32,095 bases of DNA. It comes from Bacteroidota bacterium (GTDB lineage Bacteria; Bacteroidota; Bacteroidia; B-17B0; Aurantibacillaceae). The DNA lies in NCBI GenBank assembly GCA_020403265.1, contig JADBXZ010000138.1, positions 1 to 32,095 of the forward strand. The letters are read 5' to 3'. Of the stretch, positions 1 to 7,881 are shown piece after piece; within the stretch, counting starts at the first letter, position 1, and each line of letters opens with the position of its first letter. The position numbers were made by a program, and so were the translations under genes. The notes under the pieces are model-generated. The model saw only the letters and a list, made by a program, of their open reading frames with translations, did no database searches and was not told the DNA's origin.

Positions 1-175
1 CTGACGGTACTGTCAGCATTGCATAATTGACGAATGAAAATCAACGATTTAGCCCCAAGTAAGAAAACCAAGTTGGTGATTTTCATTGTCAGGTCAGACG
101 ATAAATGTCTGACTCTGACCGAAAGCGTCACGAGGTTTAACCTTGACAATACTGACGGTACCGTCAGTATTCGTC
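1..175. repeat. Palindrome-dense segment
   Basis: A perfect 24-bp palindrome lies at 148-171 (core ACTGACGGTACCGTCAGT), with an imperfect copy of the core at 1-16. Between them are two more inverted repeats: AATGAAAATCA (33-43) with TGATTTTCATT (77-87), and GTCAGAC (93-99) with GTCTGAC (107-113). These sequences differ from the main repeat family of the window. Part of the segment is coding for the C-terminus of the DsbA-like protein. The function is unknown. Confidence 0.6.
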
Positions 176-1206
176 AACCCCCTGGGCAAACTATGCATTC
201 CTAATGCATAGTTTGGGTTTAATGCCCAAAGGGCTCCGTTTTTCGTAGTCAGTTTTTCTAATTTCCCATTGACAGTTAGATCGTCTAAATATTTTTCACT
301 TTTGTTTCGTGGTGTTCCTGTAAGTTCCGAAAACTCTCGTGCTGTCAATGAATGATATTTTGAAAACACAGAACTCCAAGTTTTGTCATAGTTGGTTTTG
401 GTAGCAATAGGAAATAATTTAACTAAGGCATTTTCAAATGTACTGTATGGTTTTGAACCGTAAACCGTTTCTTTGTTTCCGGTTGTGTCTGTAAAAAACA
501 TAGTAGGAAAACCTCCTACGCCCAATTCTTTACCCAATCTTAAATCATCTTCAAAAAGTTCTTTTGCTTTTCCTTCATAATCTGCTTTGAACTTAATAAT
601 ATCAAGACCAACCTTCTTTCCGGCAAATTCCAAATGTTCCCATTTTGTAATGTTCTTCTTTTTTAGAAAAACCATTTCTCTTATTTCACGAAGAAACAAA
701 ATTGCCTTTTTATTGTCTTGCATTTGTGCTGCCTTAAATGCAATTGATGGTGGATAAGAAGAAGGTAAAGGGTCTTCTAACCAAACATCTCCGTCTATTG
801 GCATGTCGTAATATACACTTACCTCATCCCAATGGTGTGCTACGTCTGAAGGTTTGCTAATTCCACCACTATTGTAACTCCAATTTGGAAGCAAGCCCCC
901 CATTCTGTATTCAATTTCAATAGTATTTCCGTATTCCAATTTGAGTTTTCGTAGTTGAGGTTCAATACCCCAACAAGAGGAGCAAATAGGGTCAGTATAA
1001 TAAATTATTCTTACAGGTTTCTTGTTCGACTTTACAAAACTACTATCGGCTAAATTCGTTTTGTTGGTTGGGATTTCACAAATGCCACTTTCTGGGTTGC
1101 ACATTAAAGGATTGTTTTGCTCTTGCATATTTTTTATGTTTTGAGAATGGCAACTTGAATTACCTATCGTGAACACTGTAATTAAAATAAGATAAGTTAA
1201 ATTCAT
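94..1206 (-). CDS. DsbA/FrnE-like thioredoxin-fold protein, exported
   Basis: A 370-residue protein. The N-terminal hydrophobic segment (about residues 3-14) followed by NSSC at 16-19 suggests an export signal, possibly a lipoprotein anchored at C19, although the lipobox is not canonical. A thioredoxin-like fold begins near residue 65; the active-site motif is CSSC (C75, C78) in the context DPICSSCWG, typical of FrnE/YjbH-type DsbA proteins. GGFPT near residue 230 fits the cis-proline loop. The family catalyses disulfide exchange; this one would act outside the cytoplasm. A divergent HxlR regulator starts 84 bp upstream, a common pairing for redox genes. The last 25 or so residues are encoded by a palindrome-rich stretch (148-171 and neighbours), so the C-terminus may be a read-through extension. 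The fold is secure; the substrate is unknown. Confidence 0.8.
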   Translation of the reverse strand: MNLTYLILITVFTIGNSSCHSQNIKNMQEQNNPLMCNPESGICEIPTNKTNLADSSFVKSNKKPVRIIYYTDPICSSCWGIEPQLRKLKLEYGNTIEIEYRMGGLLPNWSYNSGGISKPSDVAHHWDEVSVYYDMPIDGDVWLEDPLPSSYPPSIAFKAAQMQDNKKAILFLREIREMVFLKKKNITKWEHLEFAGKKVGLDIIKFKADYEGKAKELFEDDLRLGKELGVGGFPTMFFTDTTGNKETVYGSKPYSTFENALVKLFPIATKTNYDKTWSSVFSKYHSLTAREFSELTGTPRNKSEKYLDDLTVNGKLEKLTTKNGALWALNPNYALGMHSLPRGLTNTDGTVSIVKVKPRDAFGQSQTFIV

Positions 1207-1235
1207 TTTTTGTAAAGAGGCTTACACGATTTGTT

Positions 1236-1243
1236 TACCTTTG
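1236..1243 (+). promoter_or_regulatory. Candidate -7 box (TACCTTTG) of HxlR gene
   Basis: TACCTTTG matches the Bacteroidota -7 consensus TAnnTTTG. A TTTG at 1209-1212 could be the -33 element, although the spacing is at the long end. The box overlaps the inverted repeat TTTAC...GTAAA (1235-1249), which could be an operator for the HxlR protein in this divergent intergenic region. Confidence 0.45.
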
Positions 1244-1289
1244 TGTAAATTGAGGACTTAAATTCAAGTAAACAATAAGTCAGAAAATT

Positions 1290-1601
1290 ATGACTACTAA
1301 TAAAGAAATCGTTGATAATGAAACTTGTCCTGCACAAGCGCTTTTGAAGTTATTGTCGGGGAAATGGAAGCCCGAAATATTTCGTTTGGCTGTTGAAGCG
1401 CCTTTGCGGTTTAGTAGTTTATTGCATCAGATCGAAGGTTCAAATAAGCAGACTTTGGCTGTTGCTTTAAGGGAATTGGAAGAAGTTAGTTTTTTAGAAA
1501 GAATTGTCATCAAGCAAAAACCTTTGCATATTGAATATCATCTTACCGAAAAAGGGAAGTCATTAATTCCTGTCTTTAAGCAGTTAGAAAGCCTTGGGTA
1601 G
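1290..1601 (+). CDS. HxlR-family transcriptional regulator
   Basis: A 103-residue winged-helix DNA-binding protein. The N-terminal Cys (residue 13, ETCPAQALLKLLSGKWK) followed by the helix-turn-helix and wing (LHIEYHLTEKGKSL) is characteristic of HxlR/MarR-like regulators, which often sense electrophiles or oxidants through that Cys. It is divergently transcribed from the DsbA-like gene and probably controls it and itself. It is one of the few plus-strand genes and stops 20 bp before the AAC edge of the repeat at 1621. The family assignment is firm; the regulated target is inferred from position only. Confidence 0.85.
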   Translation: MTTNKEIVDNETCPAQALLKLLSGKWKPEIFRLAVEAPLRFSSLLHQIEGSNKQTLAVALRELEEVSFLERIVIKQKPLHIEYHLTEKGKSLIPVFKQLESLG

Positions 1602-1620
1602 TTTCCGTTCTACCTGTCAA

Positions 1621-1767
1621 TAACGTTTGGCGGGTTTAAGAAGTTGACAGTTTTCACCATCCGCCAGCTGGCGTATTGATGCGGAGTTCGCCATTGGTGG
1701 ATGAATAACCATCAGCCGCGGCTGATCTGCGGAGCACTAAACCCGCCATTTTACCAAACTGCTGTTA
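1621..1767. repeat. Integron-attC-like repeat R1
   Basis: Left edge TAACGTTTGGCGGGTTTA pairs with right edge TAAACCCGCC...CCAAACTGCTGTTA, giving a long imperfect stem. The interior holds a decayed form of the CCGCCAGCTGGCGG palindrome and a TCAGCCGCGGCTGA palindrome. It separates the DsbA/HxlR unit from the S41 peptidase unit. The right-hand GTTA begins the next unit's terminal inverted repeat. Confidence 0.8.
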
Positions 1768-1777
1768 GTGGCAGTTT

Positions 1778-2962
1778 CTATTTTATCTCATACATTTTTT
1801 TAAGTGTTTCATCAATGTTCTGTGTCAAAATTGTAGGCTTGTATTTCTCTCTTGGTGTTCCGTTAATGTGGTAAAGTCTTTCCGTTGGAATTTGAAAACC
1901 AATATTTGTTTCCGACATTGTAAATCCATTAGTTGCTCCCAATAGTTTTGCCATTTCTGTTCCGATAATTTTAGCTTTTTTAAGTCCATCAAAACCGATA
2001 GCAATTCCTTCTCCCATACTTCCAGTCCAATGTCCAACTATAACAAATACATTTCCTTTATACTGTGTTATTCTTGGCTTAACATACTCTACCCATTTTC
2101 GTTGAGTTTGAAATTCTTTTTCATCAAATTCGTGTTGTTGATAAGGCATTGTTTTGCTAATAAATCTTCCCATTATACATCTTGCAACAGTTGAGTTTCC
2201 ACCACTTGCAGTTTCTGTTAAGTCAATGACCAGATTTTTAAAGCCCATAAATTCATCAACAGCTTTGTCAAAGTCATCAATAGTTTTAAAGTTACCCAAT
2301 GAATTATTTAATTTAATGTATGCCGTTGTTTTATTTAATTTATTTGTTTCAATTAAGTTTTTTGCTTCTTTATTTTGCAGGTTATCTGGAAAAAAATCAA
2401 CCTGTTTTCCATTTTTGTTTATAGTAATTGTTCTTTTGGTATTGTGAGTTCCTGCAAACAACATATTCAAGGCATACTGATACATTTCTTGTGAATGGGT
2501 TGTTGTAAATTTTGGCAAGAATTTTTCTATTTGTTCAGGTATTGATTTGTTATTGAAAAGAATTATTTCATCCCAAATTTGTAAACCTGATAAGTCTGCT
2601 CCAAATCCTTTTCGTAAATCAGTAATAAAAAATTTGTTCTTCTGTTTTTGAACAAACATATCTTGGCCACTTGGAATAATTTGGTTTGATGAATTTAGGT
2701 GAGTGTTTAAAGAAATGTGTCCATTATAAAACTCGTTTAACACAGTTTCCATAAACTGAATAAAGTCGTTGTCGTTTGTGATTTGTTTTACTTTTGGCAG
2801 ATAGAGTTCTTTTACTTTATTCCAATTAATTTGTTGTTGGTCAAAGTATGAGTAATTATTTTTTACATCATTCCAAAACTCGTTAAAGTCCTTTTCATAC
2901 TTTGTTTGTCCAAAGGCTAAACTGGATAAAAACATTGTCAGTAATGTTACTATTAATTTCAT
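1778..2962 (-). CDS. S41-family (tail-specific protease-like) peptidase
   Basis: A 394-residue exported protein with a Sec signal at residues 1-18 (cleavage near AFGQ). The middle part (about 115-150, GADLSGLQIWDEIILFNN) resembles a PDZ-like segment. The C-terminal half carries the S41 core: LVIDLTETASGGNS (244-257) and VIVGHWTGSMGEG (307-319), with S315 as the probable nucleophile; K329 or K331 would be the general-base candidate. The family cleaves C-terminal tails of extracytoplasmic proteins. It is the sole gene of its unit: the stop lies 14 bp inside the left boundary, the start 43 bp inside the right one. An internal minus-strand reading frame over 1825-2037 is a shadow. Confidence 0.82.
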   Translation of the reverse strand: MKLIVTLLTMFLSSLAFGQTKYEKDFNEFWNDVKNNYSYFDQQQINWNKVKELYLPKVKQITNDNDFIQFMETVLNEFYNGHISLNTHLNSSNQIIPSGQDMFVQKQKNKFFITDLRKGFGADLSGLQIWDEIILFNNKSIPEQIEKFLPKFTTTHSQEMYQYALNMLFAGTHNTKRTITINKNGKQVDFFPDNLQNKEAKNLIETNKLNKTTAYIKLNNSLGNFKTIDDFDKAVDEFMGFKNLVIDLTETASGGNSTVARCIMGRFISKTMPYQQHEFDEKEFQTQRKWVEYVKPRITQYKGNVFVIVGHWTGSMGEGIAIGFDGLKKAKIIGTEMAKLLGATNGFTMSETNIGFQIPTERLYHINGTPREKYKPTILTQNIDETLKKMYEIK

Positions 2963-3001
2963 TATCGTTTTGTTGGTATAGGGTCTATTTGAAATTGCGA
3001 C

Positions 3002-3150
3002 TTACGTTTTGGCGTTTGGCGAAGGTAGCGATTTTCACCATCCGCCAGCTGGCGGATTGATGCGGAGTTTGCCATTGGAGGGTGATTAACTATCCCGATG
3101 GATCGAATCTGCGGAGCACTGAACAGCCCATTTCTTCTAGGTGCTGCTCT
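3002..3150. repeat. Integron-attC-like repeat R2, right edge decayed
   Basis: The left edge reads TTACGTTTTGGCG (expected TAACG). The interior contains the perfect palindrome ATCCGCCAGCTGGCGGAT. The right arm, CCCATTTCTTCTAGGTGCTGCTC, resembles that of R12 (CCAATTTCTTGTAGGTGCTGTTA) but has GCTC instead of GTTA. The downstream AbiEii reading frame enters this repeat and stops inside it. Confidence 0.7.
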
Positions 3151-3995
3151 ATTTCGTGACTGGTCATTTTTAAAATTTCAGTTTTTTTAAGGTGTCGTTG
3201 CACTTCTATTTCTACTTGGTCAAAGTCGCGCAGGTCTTTTATTTGTTCGCTCAAGGATCTTTTCCACCTTCCTTTGTATTGTGGTAATCTTTCATCTAAT
3301 TTTTTCAGAAAATCCGTATGCTGTAAACCCTTGCTTTTGCATTTAGCATCAAATTCACTAATATAAAAACCGGCATCCATTTCGTGTTCTTCCAGCAAAT
3401 ACCAGATGTCATAAAAATCTCTCGCTTGCATTAGTTGCATTACCGATCGCATTTTTTCCACCAACACTTCTTCCAATGGGTAACAAAGCAATTGGTATGC
3501 ATCCAAATCGGAGTAGTCAACAAACACACCTTTCATCACAGGTTCAAACACCAATTGTTCACTGCGAGAAATGTCCACTTTTGCCCGTTTGTTATTTCCT
3601 TGTCCGCCAAGCGGACCAATATAGCTAATGTAAAAATTAATGCCTCTATCTTCAGGGTCGTTGTTGTCAATGATTTCAAGCGGAATGTTGGCTTCCTCTT
3701 TTATGAATTTAAATACTTCGTTAAACCATGAGAAAATTTGTTCATTGGATGCCAATGCTGAGCCTGTCGAAACATTGGCATTTAGCAATGTAAAATCCAA
3801 GTCCTCCGAAAAACGATAATCCTCAAAATAGGCTTTCTTTAAAACAGTTCCGCCTTTGAAAACTATTGCCTTTGAAAGTTGCGCATGTTTTGCAATGCCA
3901 AACAGAATCCATGAAAGGATATAGTCCTTTTCAATCTGCTGGTCACGAACTCCAGCGGCTCTTGCTTTTTGCTGTAATTCTCCTGGCTTAATCAT
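3090..3995 (-). CDS. abiEii: AbiEii/AbiGii-type nucleotidyltransferase toxin
   Basis: A 301-residue toxin of a type IV toxin-antitoxin pair. The nucleotidyltransferase signature is visible as FKGGTVLKK (46-54) and the acidic motif SEDLDF (63-68), followed by the conserved RAKVDIS segment and the EEVLVEKMRSVMQLMQARDFYDI helix. Family members transfer nucleotides to an essential target (tRNA for some relatives) and arrest growth. The start codon overlaps the AbiEi stop as ATGA (3992-3995), so the two genes are translationally coupled, antitoxin first. About the last 19 residues (EQHLEEMGCSVLRRFDPSG) are encoded by the intergenic repeat R2, so the natural stop was probably lost or replaced. Confidence 0.88.
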   Translation of the reverse strand: MIKPGELQQKARAAGVRDQQIEKDYILSWILFGIAKHAQLSKAIVFKGGTVLKKAYFEDYRFSEDLDFTLLNANVSTGSALASNEQIFSWFNEVFKFIKEEANIPLEIIDNNDPEDRGINFYISYIGPLGGQGNNKRAKVDISRSEQLVFEPVMKGVFVDYSDLDAYQLLCYPLEEVLVEKMRSVMQLMQARDFYDIWYLLEEHEMDAGFYISEFDAKCKSKGLQHTDFLKKLDERLPQYKGRWKRSLSEQIKDLRDFDQVEIEVQRHLKKTEILKMTSHEIEQHLEEMGCSVLRRFDPSG

Positions 3996-4813
3996 GTATA
4001 AATAGCAGATTTAATGGTTTCGGCTTCCAAATTTTGTTGGATACTCCAACGGCTGTTTCGCTTGCCCGTTTTGGGTAATTCAGTATCGAGCAACACATAC
4101 GAAGCTGTTTTTAATTTTTGTAACTCATCAATAATTTTTGTCCTGATGTCCAGCATTTCTAAAAGAAAACCTAATCGTTTTATTACCGCTTGTGAATCAA
4201 ATTTCTTGGCGTATTCAAGTAGTGTGTCGTAGTTGATTTTGTCTTTTGAAGTGTATATTGCTTTTGCTACTTCAACAATGCCACCTGAGTAGTCAGGTTT
4301 GAACAAACAGTCAATAAAAGTTTTCTCTAAGTCTGAACAAAGCACCTTATTATAGCTGTCTATCCAAATTTTCTTTTCACCAAAAAAATGTTTTTCGTTG
4401 TGATAGATAGATTGAAAAGGAACTTTTTTGATTTTTATTTCCGATGGTCGTATTTGTTTTGATACAACGATTTGTTCTTTCAGAGATGGTTGTGTAATCA
4501 GGTTATGAATCTGCAATGCAGAATAATAGCCGATATAATGGTTGGCATCATTTACTAAATGCTCCGCGATTAAATGCCAATCGGGCATAAAGGTTTCCGC
4601 ATTTTGCTCGTATGGAATGATGTAGTAAATACCTTCTTTCAATCGCATTAAAAGCCCCCTTTTTGTCATATCGCTCAGCAGTTCTCTTACAGCACTTGCT
4701 CTAGAGTCGGGCAGGGCTTGGTGAACCAAAGAATAGTCAAAGCAATTCCTGTTCTGTCCGTTAAAATAGGATAGAAGTTCGCTTGATTGCGTTGATATGT
4801 ATTTATTTATCAT
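3992..4813 (-). CDS. abiEi: AbiEi-type antitoxin / autorepressor
   Basis: The reading frame is open to 4867, but ATG at 4813 (MINKYISTQSSELLSYF, 273 residues) is preferred because a perfect operator-like palindrome (4822-4840) would otherwise lie inside the gene. The N-terminal winged-helix domain (about residues 1-90, ending LKEGIYYIIP) binds DNA. The C-terminal domain (SAL...KTFIDCLFKPDYSGGIVEVAKAI) is the AbiEi antitoxin domain, which neutralises AbiEii without direct complex formation in studied systems. It forms a two-gene operon with the toxin at 3090-3995. Autorepression through the upstream inverted repeats is expected from the family and supported by the two repeats seen here. Confidence 0.87.
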   Translation of the reverse strand: MINKYISTQSSELLSYFNGQNRNCFDYSLVHQALPDSRASAVRELLSDMTKRGLLMRLKEGIYYIIPYEQNAETFMPDWHLIAEHLVNDANHYIGYYSALQIHNLITQPSLKEQIVVSKQIRPSEIKIKKVPFQSIYHNEKHFFGEKKIWIDSYNKVLCSDLEKTFIDCLFKPDYSGGIVEVAKAIYTSKDKINYDTLLEYAKKFDSQAVIKRLGFLLEMLDIRTKIIDELQKLKTASYVLLDTELPKTGKRNSRWSIQQNLEAETIKSAIYT

Positions 4814-4821
4814 AGTCACAA

Positions 4822-4840
4822 TGTCAGGTATAACCTGACA
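4822..4840 (-). promoter_or_regulatory. Proximal AbiEi operator (TGTCAGGT-ATA-ACCTGACA)
   Basis: A perfect inverted repeat with 8-bp arms and a 3-bp spacer lies 8 bp upstream of the ATG at 4813. AbiEi antitoxins repress their own operon by binding inverted repeats just upstream, and the site fits that role. Its position argues against the longer reading frame starting at 4867. Confidence 0.65.
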
Positions 4841-4910
4841 AAAATGATACGAAAGATAATTATGCAAGTTACCTCACTTTGTGAAAATATTATTATTCAT
4901 AGTCTAATAG

Positions 4911-4925
4911 TCAGGAAAAACCTGA
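4911..4925 (-). promoter_or_regulatory. Distal AbiEi operator (TCAGG-AAAAA-CCTGA)
   Basis: This is a second copy of the TCAGG/CCTGA inverted repeat, with centres about 87 bp from the proximal site. Paired operators would allow cooperative autorepression of the AbiE operon. The two sites share TCAGG(N5)CCTGA exactly. Confidence 0.55.
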
Positions 4926-5059
4926 TATTAAAGATAAGAAACGTCACTATTTGTCGGTGCGGTGTGAGAATTGGCTCTTTGGCAAGCTTGAGTGTGTGTA
5001 GGCTTGTGCGGCTTGCAAATGTGCCAATGTGCGGCTGCCTAAAATTGAATTAAAAAAAT

Positions 5060-5096
5060 GTGCGGTGGCCCAACCGCTTACGTTTATTTGCTGTTA
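5060..5096. repeat. Degenerate repeat remnant R3
   Basis: Only the right edge is recognisable, as TTTGCTGTTA at 5087-5096. The left arm is not identifiable in the 4868-5093 interval, which holds only GT-rich sequence and the two AbiEi operators. The GTTATGCCCAGTTT that starts here matches the far end of the PAS unit, so the boundary is real even though the repeat is decayed. Confidence 0.45.
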
Positions 5097-7322
5097 TGCC
5101 CAGTTTTTATTTTCCACTTTTTGTTTACTCGTCCAAACAAGATTATTCATTTCTTTTGTGAATTGGTCAAGTGAATTTGCAGAGTCTCTCATGCAATTCG
5201 CAATTTTTCTTAGTTCATTAATTTCGATTAGGTCATTGTCGAGAAGATTCGAAATGCCAAGTATATTCGAAACCGGTTGTCTTACTTTATGTGAAAGTGA
5301 AAAAAGAATTTCTTCAAGATCGCTGATATGCTGTTTGAGGATAGAAATATCGGCATGTACACCGACAGACCCAATCGTCAGACCTTTTTCATTTATTACT
5401 GGCGCACCGTTTATACTGACCCATATTTTTTTACCGGATTTTGTTTTGATTTGCAATTCATAATTGCTCTTTACATTATTTTTTCTGCTTTCATTGACTG
5501 CTTTAATTTTTCCCTTATTGTCTTCATCAAGGAAGATCTCGTTTGCCTTTCGTCCGATAATTTCATTTTTACTATATTCGGTCATTTCATAAAAATACTT
5601 ATTGGCAAATTGAATTTCATCTTCATTATTTACATATAATACGCCTTCGCGCATGGTGTCAATGAGTAGGTGATACTGTTCTTCTTTTCTAGTAATTTCT
5701 TTTGTTCTTTCCTGAACCTTTTGCTCAAGTTCTTCTTTCAATTTCAAGAGTTCTTCCCCAATTTTTTTTCGTTCACTGATAACTGAACTGATAGCAAGGT
5801 ATTGGTAGGGTTTCCCTTGCTCATTTAGAAAAGGAACAATTGTGGTATCAACCCAATAAGAAGAACCGTCTTTTGCCTGGTTTTTTAATTCTCCTTTCCA
5901 GATGTTGCCATTTGCGATAGTCGTCCAAAGATTGCGAATAAATTCCTTAGGGTGATATCCGGAATTAATTATGCGGTGATCCTGACCGATTAATTCTTCG
6001 CTGGTGTATGTTGAGATTTTACAGAAATTGTCATTGACTTTTATTATTACTCCTTTTTGATCGGTAATGGCTACGATAGAAGATTCGTCTAAAGCGAACT
6101 TATAATCCGAAGTTTCAGACAAGCTTTTCTGTAATTGTTCATGTATTCTTTTTTGCTCCGTTATGTCAATGTTAATCCCTTTCAATCCAATCACCTGCCC
6201 GCCCTCAATAACCGGAACAATGCGATTAAGAACCCACTTATAATTATTGCCAGAAGACATTATCCGTATTTCCAGTTCAACGGGTTCCTTCTCAGTCATT
6301 AGTACAGGGTTGGCATTTTGAAAAAGGTGAATGTCGTCTGGATGTACCCGGCTCATTAAGTATTCAAAGGAAGGCTCAATTTCATTGATTTTTAAGCCAA
6401 ATAAATCGAGTAGGTTGTCAGACCATTTGGTTTTATTATCGACAAAATTCATTTCCCAGGTTCCCATTTTCGCAATTTTTTCGGCTTCTAAAAGAGACGC
6501 CTTACTGTTCTGCAATTCAGCGGTTCTTTGCATTACCTTTTGTTCAAGCGTAATGTTCAGATGTATTCTTTCTTGCTCAAGTTTTTTAACGTGCGTAACA
6601 TTTCTGAGAAAAGCATTTGAACCAACAATACTGCCATTTTTAATAACAGGAAACGTTTGCCCTTCAAGAAAAATAATCTCCCCGGCTTTTGATATAAACT
6701 TACAGGAAAGATTATCAACCCTATTGCCTTTCATTATTGTAGGCATAATTCTATTAAATTCAACGGTAGTCGGCTCGTCAATGTAGTCAAATATTTTTTT
6801 ACCAATTACCTCCTCTTCTGTAACGCCCATGTGTTTCTTCCACGCATCATTCACCCAGATAATTTCACCGGTCGGTGACAGATGATGCATCATTTCATCA
6901 GTGGTATTAACGAATGTGTTTAACTTTTCCTCACTCATTTTATAATTCTCGATAGTTTCTTTTAAGCTGGTGATATCCTTTATAACCAAACCCAGTCCAT
7001 CACCAGCCTTAAATGCTTTTATACGGAAGTTAAAATTTCCCGATGCGGAAATTGGTTTCATCTCTTCTATGATAAGAGTTTTACCAGTCCGCAGAACTTC
7101 TTTATAAAGTTCAAGGTGACCGCTAGTGACAATGTCGGGAGAAATGTCCGTTATTTTTTTACCTAAAATTTCGTTTCGCTGCAGGCGTATCATTTTTAAA
7201 AATGATTCGTTTGCGTCAATGCAATTTAGGTCTTTGTCCCATAGCGTAAAATTAGTTTCAGCATGGTCAAAAAATTGCGACTTTAGGTGCTCAATATTGG
7301 TGTCTGTCAAAAAATTGGGCAT
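5094..7322 (-). CDS. Multi-PAS sensor with histidine phosphoacceptor but no ATPase domain
   Basis: A 742-residue soluble protein with five PAS/PAC domains, approximately at 15-120, 133-248, 280-392, 408-518 and 550-662, separated by coiled-coil linkers (EQKVMQRTAEL at 260-270, LEQKVQERTKEI at 532-543). After the last PAS comes a HisKA-like helix with the H box SLSHKVRQPVSNILG (H678), but the protein ends at 742 with no N, G1 or G2 box. It could be a phosphoacceptor served by another kinase, or a truncated kinase. The start codon lies inside the unit's terminal repeat (GTTATG) and the stop codon is the TTA of the opposite GTTA, so the gene fills the entire unit and leaves no room for its own promoter. 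Translation would depend on sequence in the upstream repeat. Confidence 0.85.
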   Translation of the reverse strand: MPNFLTDTNIEHLKSQFFDHAETNFTLWDKDLNCIDANESFLKMIRLQRNEILGKKITDISPDIVTSGHLELYKEVLRTGKTLIIEEMKPISASGNFNFRIKAFKAGDGLGLVIKDITSLKETIENYKMSEEKLNTFVNTTDEMMHHLSPTGEIIWVNDAWKKHMGVTEEEVIGKKIFDYIDEPTTVEFNRIMPTIMKGNRVDNLSCKFISKAGEIIFLEGQTFPVIKNGSIVGSNAFLRNVTHVKKLEQERIHLNITLEQKVMQRTAELQNSKASLLEAEKIAKMGTWEMNFVDNKTKWSDNLLDLFGLKINEIEPSFEYLMSRVHPDDIHLFQNANPVLMTEKEPVELEIRIMSSGNNYKWVLNRIVPVIEGGQVIGLKGINIDITEQKRIHEQLQKSLSETSDYKFALDESSIVAITDQKGVIIKVNDNFCKISTYTSEELIGQDHRIINSGYHPKEFIRNLWTTIANGNIWKGELKNQAKDGSSYWVDTTIVPFLNEQGKPYQYLAISSVISERKKIGEELLKLKEELEQKVQERTKEITRKEEQYHLLIDTMREGVLYVNNEDEIQFANKYFYEMTEYSKNEIIGRKANEIFLDEDNKGKIKAVNESRKNNVKSNYELQIKTKSGKKIWVSINGAPVINEKGLTIGSVGVHADISILKQHISDLEEILFSLSHKVRQPVSNILGISNLLDNDLIEINELRKIANCMRDSANSLDQFTKEMNNLVWTSKQKVENKNWA

Positions 7323-7430
7323 AACGAATATTTACGATCGGGCGGGAAGTTTGGGCCCCCAATACCGAACGGAATAAAGATACGAAAACGTTGGATTACG
7401 TATCAACCCCGCCTGACGCAAATGTGCTGT
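7322..7430. repeat. Repeat R4a, interrupted by intron-like fragment
   Basis: Left edge TAACG (7322-7326) with GGGCGGG pairs with CCCCGCC (7408-7414) in the right arm. The right arm then reads GACGCAAATGTGCTGT and breaks at 7430, where other repeats continue with TA. The following base begins GTGCGCCC. Confidence 0.65.
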
Positions 7431-7747
7431 GTGCGCCCAGCATGGGCGAAGGTGTCGAAAGATACCGAACTATTCCAGAGAGTGCAAGACTCTCATTGGC
7501 GAGTAGGCGAAGCCAATGAGCAAGTCGCAAGGTGGGTTGGCCGTGAGGCAAGCACTGAAGGAAGCGAGACTGCAACTCCGGTGCTGACGAACAGAAATGA
7601 TATACCGAGGCTGAACGAAGTGGATAAGTGAGAACATCTTCACAACATCCTTGGCCAACAAACTTCACGCCTTTGCCGGTGTCCTTCACCAGCAAATACC
7701 TTTATCGTCACGTATCGTATTTCCAATTGCATGATGCGATTGAAGCT
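7431..7747 (+). ncRNA. Group II intron-like 5' fragment, copy 1
   Basis: It starts GTGCGCCCAGCATGGGC, a GUGCG 5' end plus a short stem as in group II introns. Further hairpins follow: GGTGTC-GAAA-GATACC with a GNRA tetraloop, GAGAGT...ACTCTC, CATTGGC...GCCAATG, and TTTGCCGGTG (7672-7681) with CACCAGCAAA (7687-7696). No reverse-transcriptase gene or recognisable domain V is present, so only a remnant could remain. Copy 2 at 9139-9453 differs by a few bases, some compensating in stems, which supports an RNA structure. Reading frames annotated over it are not credible proteins. Group II identity rests on the 5' end and general fold only. Confidence 0.5.
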
Positions 7748-7749
7748 GG

Positions 7750-7881
7750 TAACGTTTTGCAGCTACCCGAAAGGCGGGACTTTTACCACAAAACCTCAAT
7801 TGAAATCCGCCAGCTGGCGGATGATTAACCACTAAACTGTATTTGGAACACGAAACCTTGTCTTTTGGGTAGGTGCTATTA
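7750..7881. repeat. Integron-attC-like repeat R4b
   Basis: Left TAACGTTTTGCAGCTACCCGAAAGGCGGG pairs (with CCTTGTCTTTTGGGTAGGTGCT) to form the matched 'ACCC' arm class, also seen in R15. The interior holds the perfect palindrome ATCCGCCAGCTGGCGGAT. The right edge reads ATTA instead of GTTA, and its TTA is the stop codon of the next gene. Confidence 0.8.

Noticed and set aside
3435-3731. Plus-strand frame inside the AbiEii gene.
   Set aside because: It is a shadow of a strongly supported minus-strand gene, with no domain.
7396-7695. Reading frames on both strands over the intron-like fragment (also at 9094-9402).
   Set aside because: The two copies show RNA-type compensating changes and strong hairpins, and the frames do not keep a consistent protein across copies.
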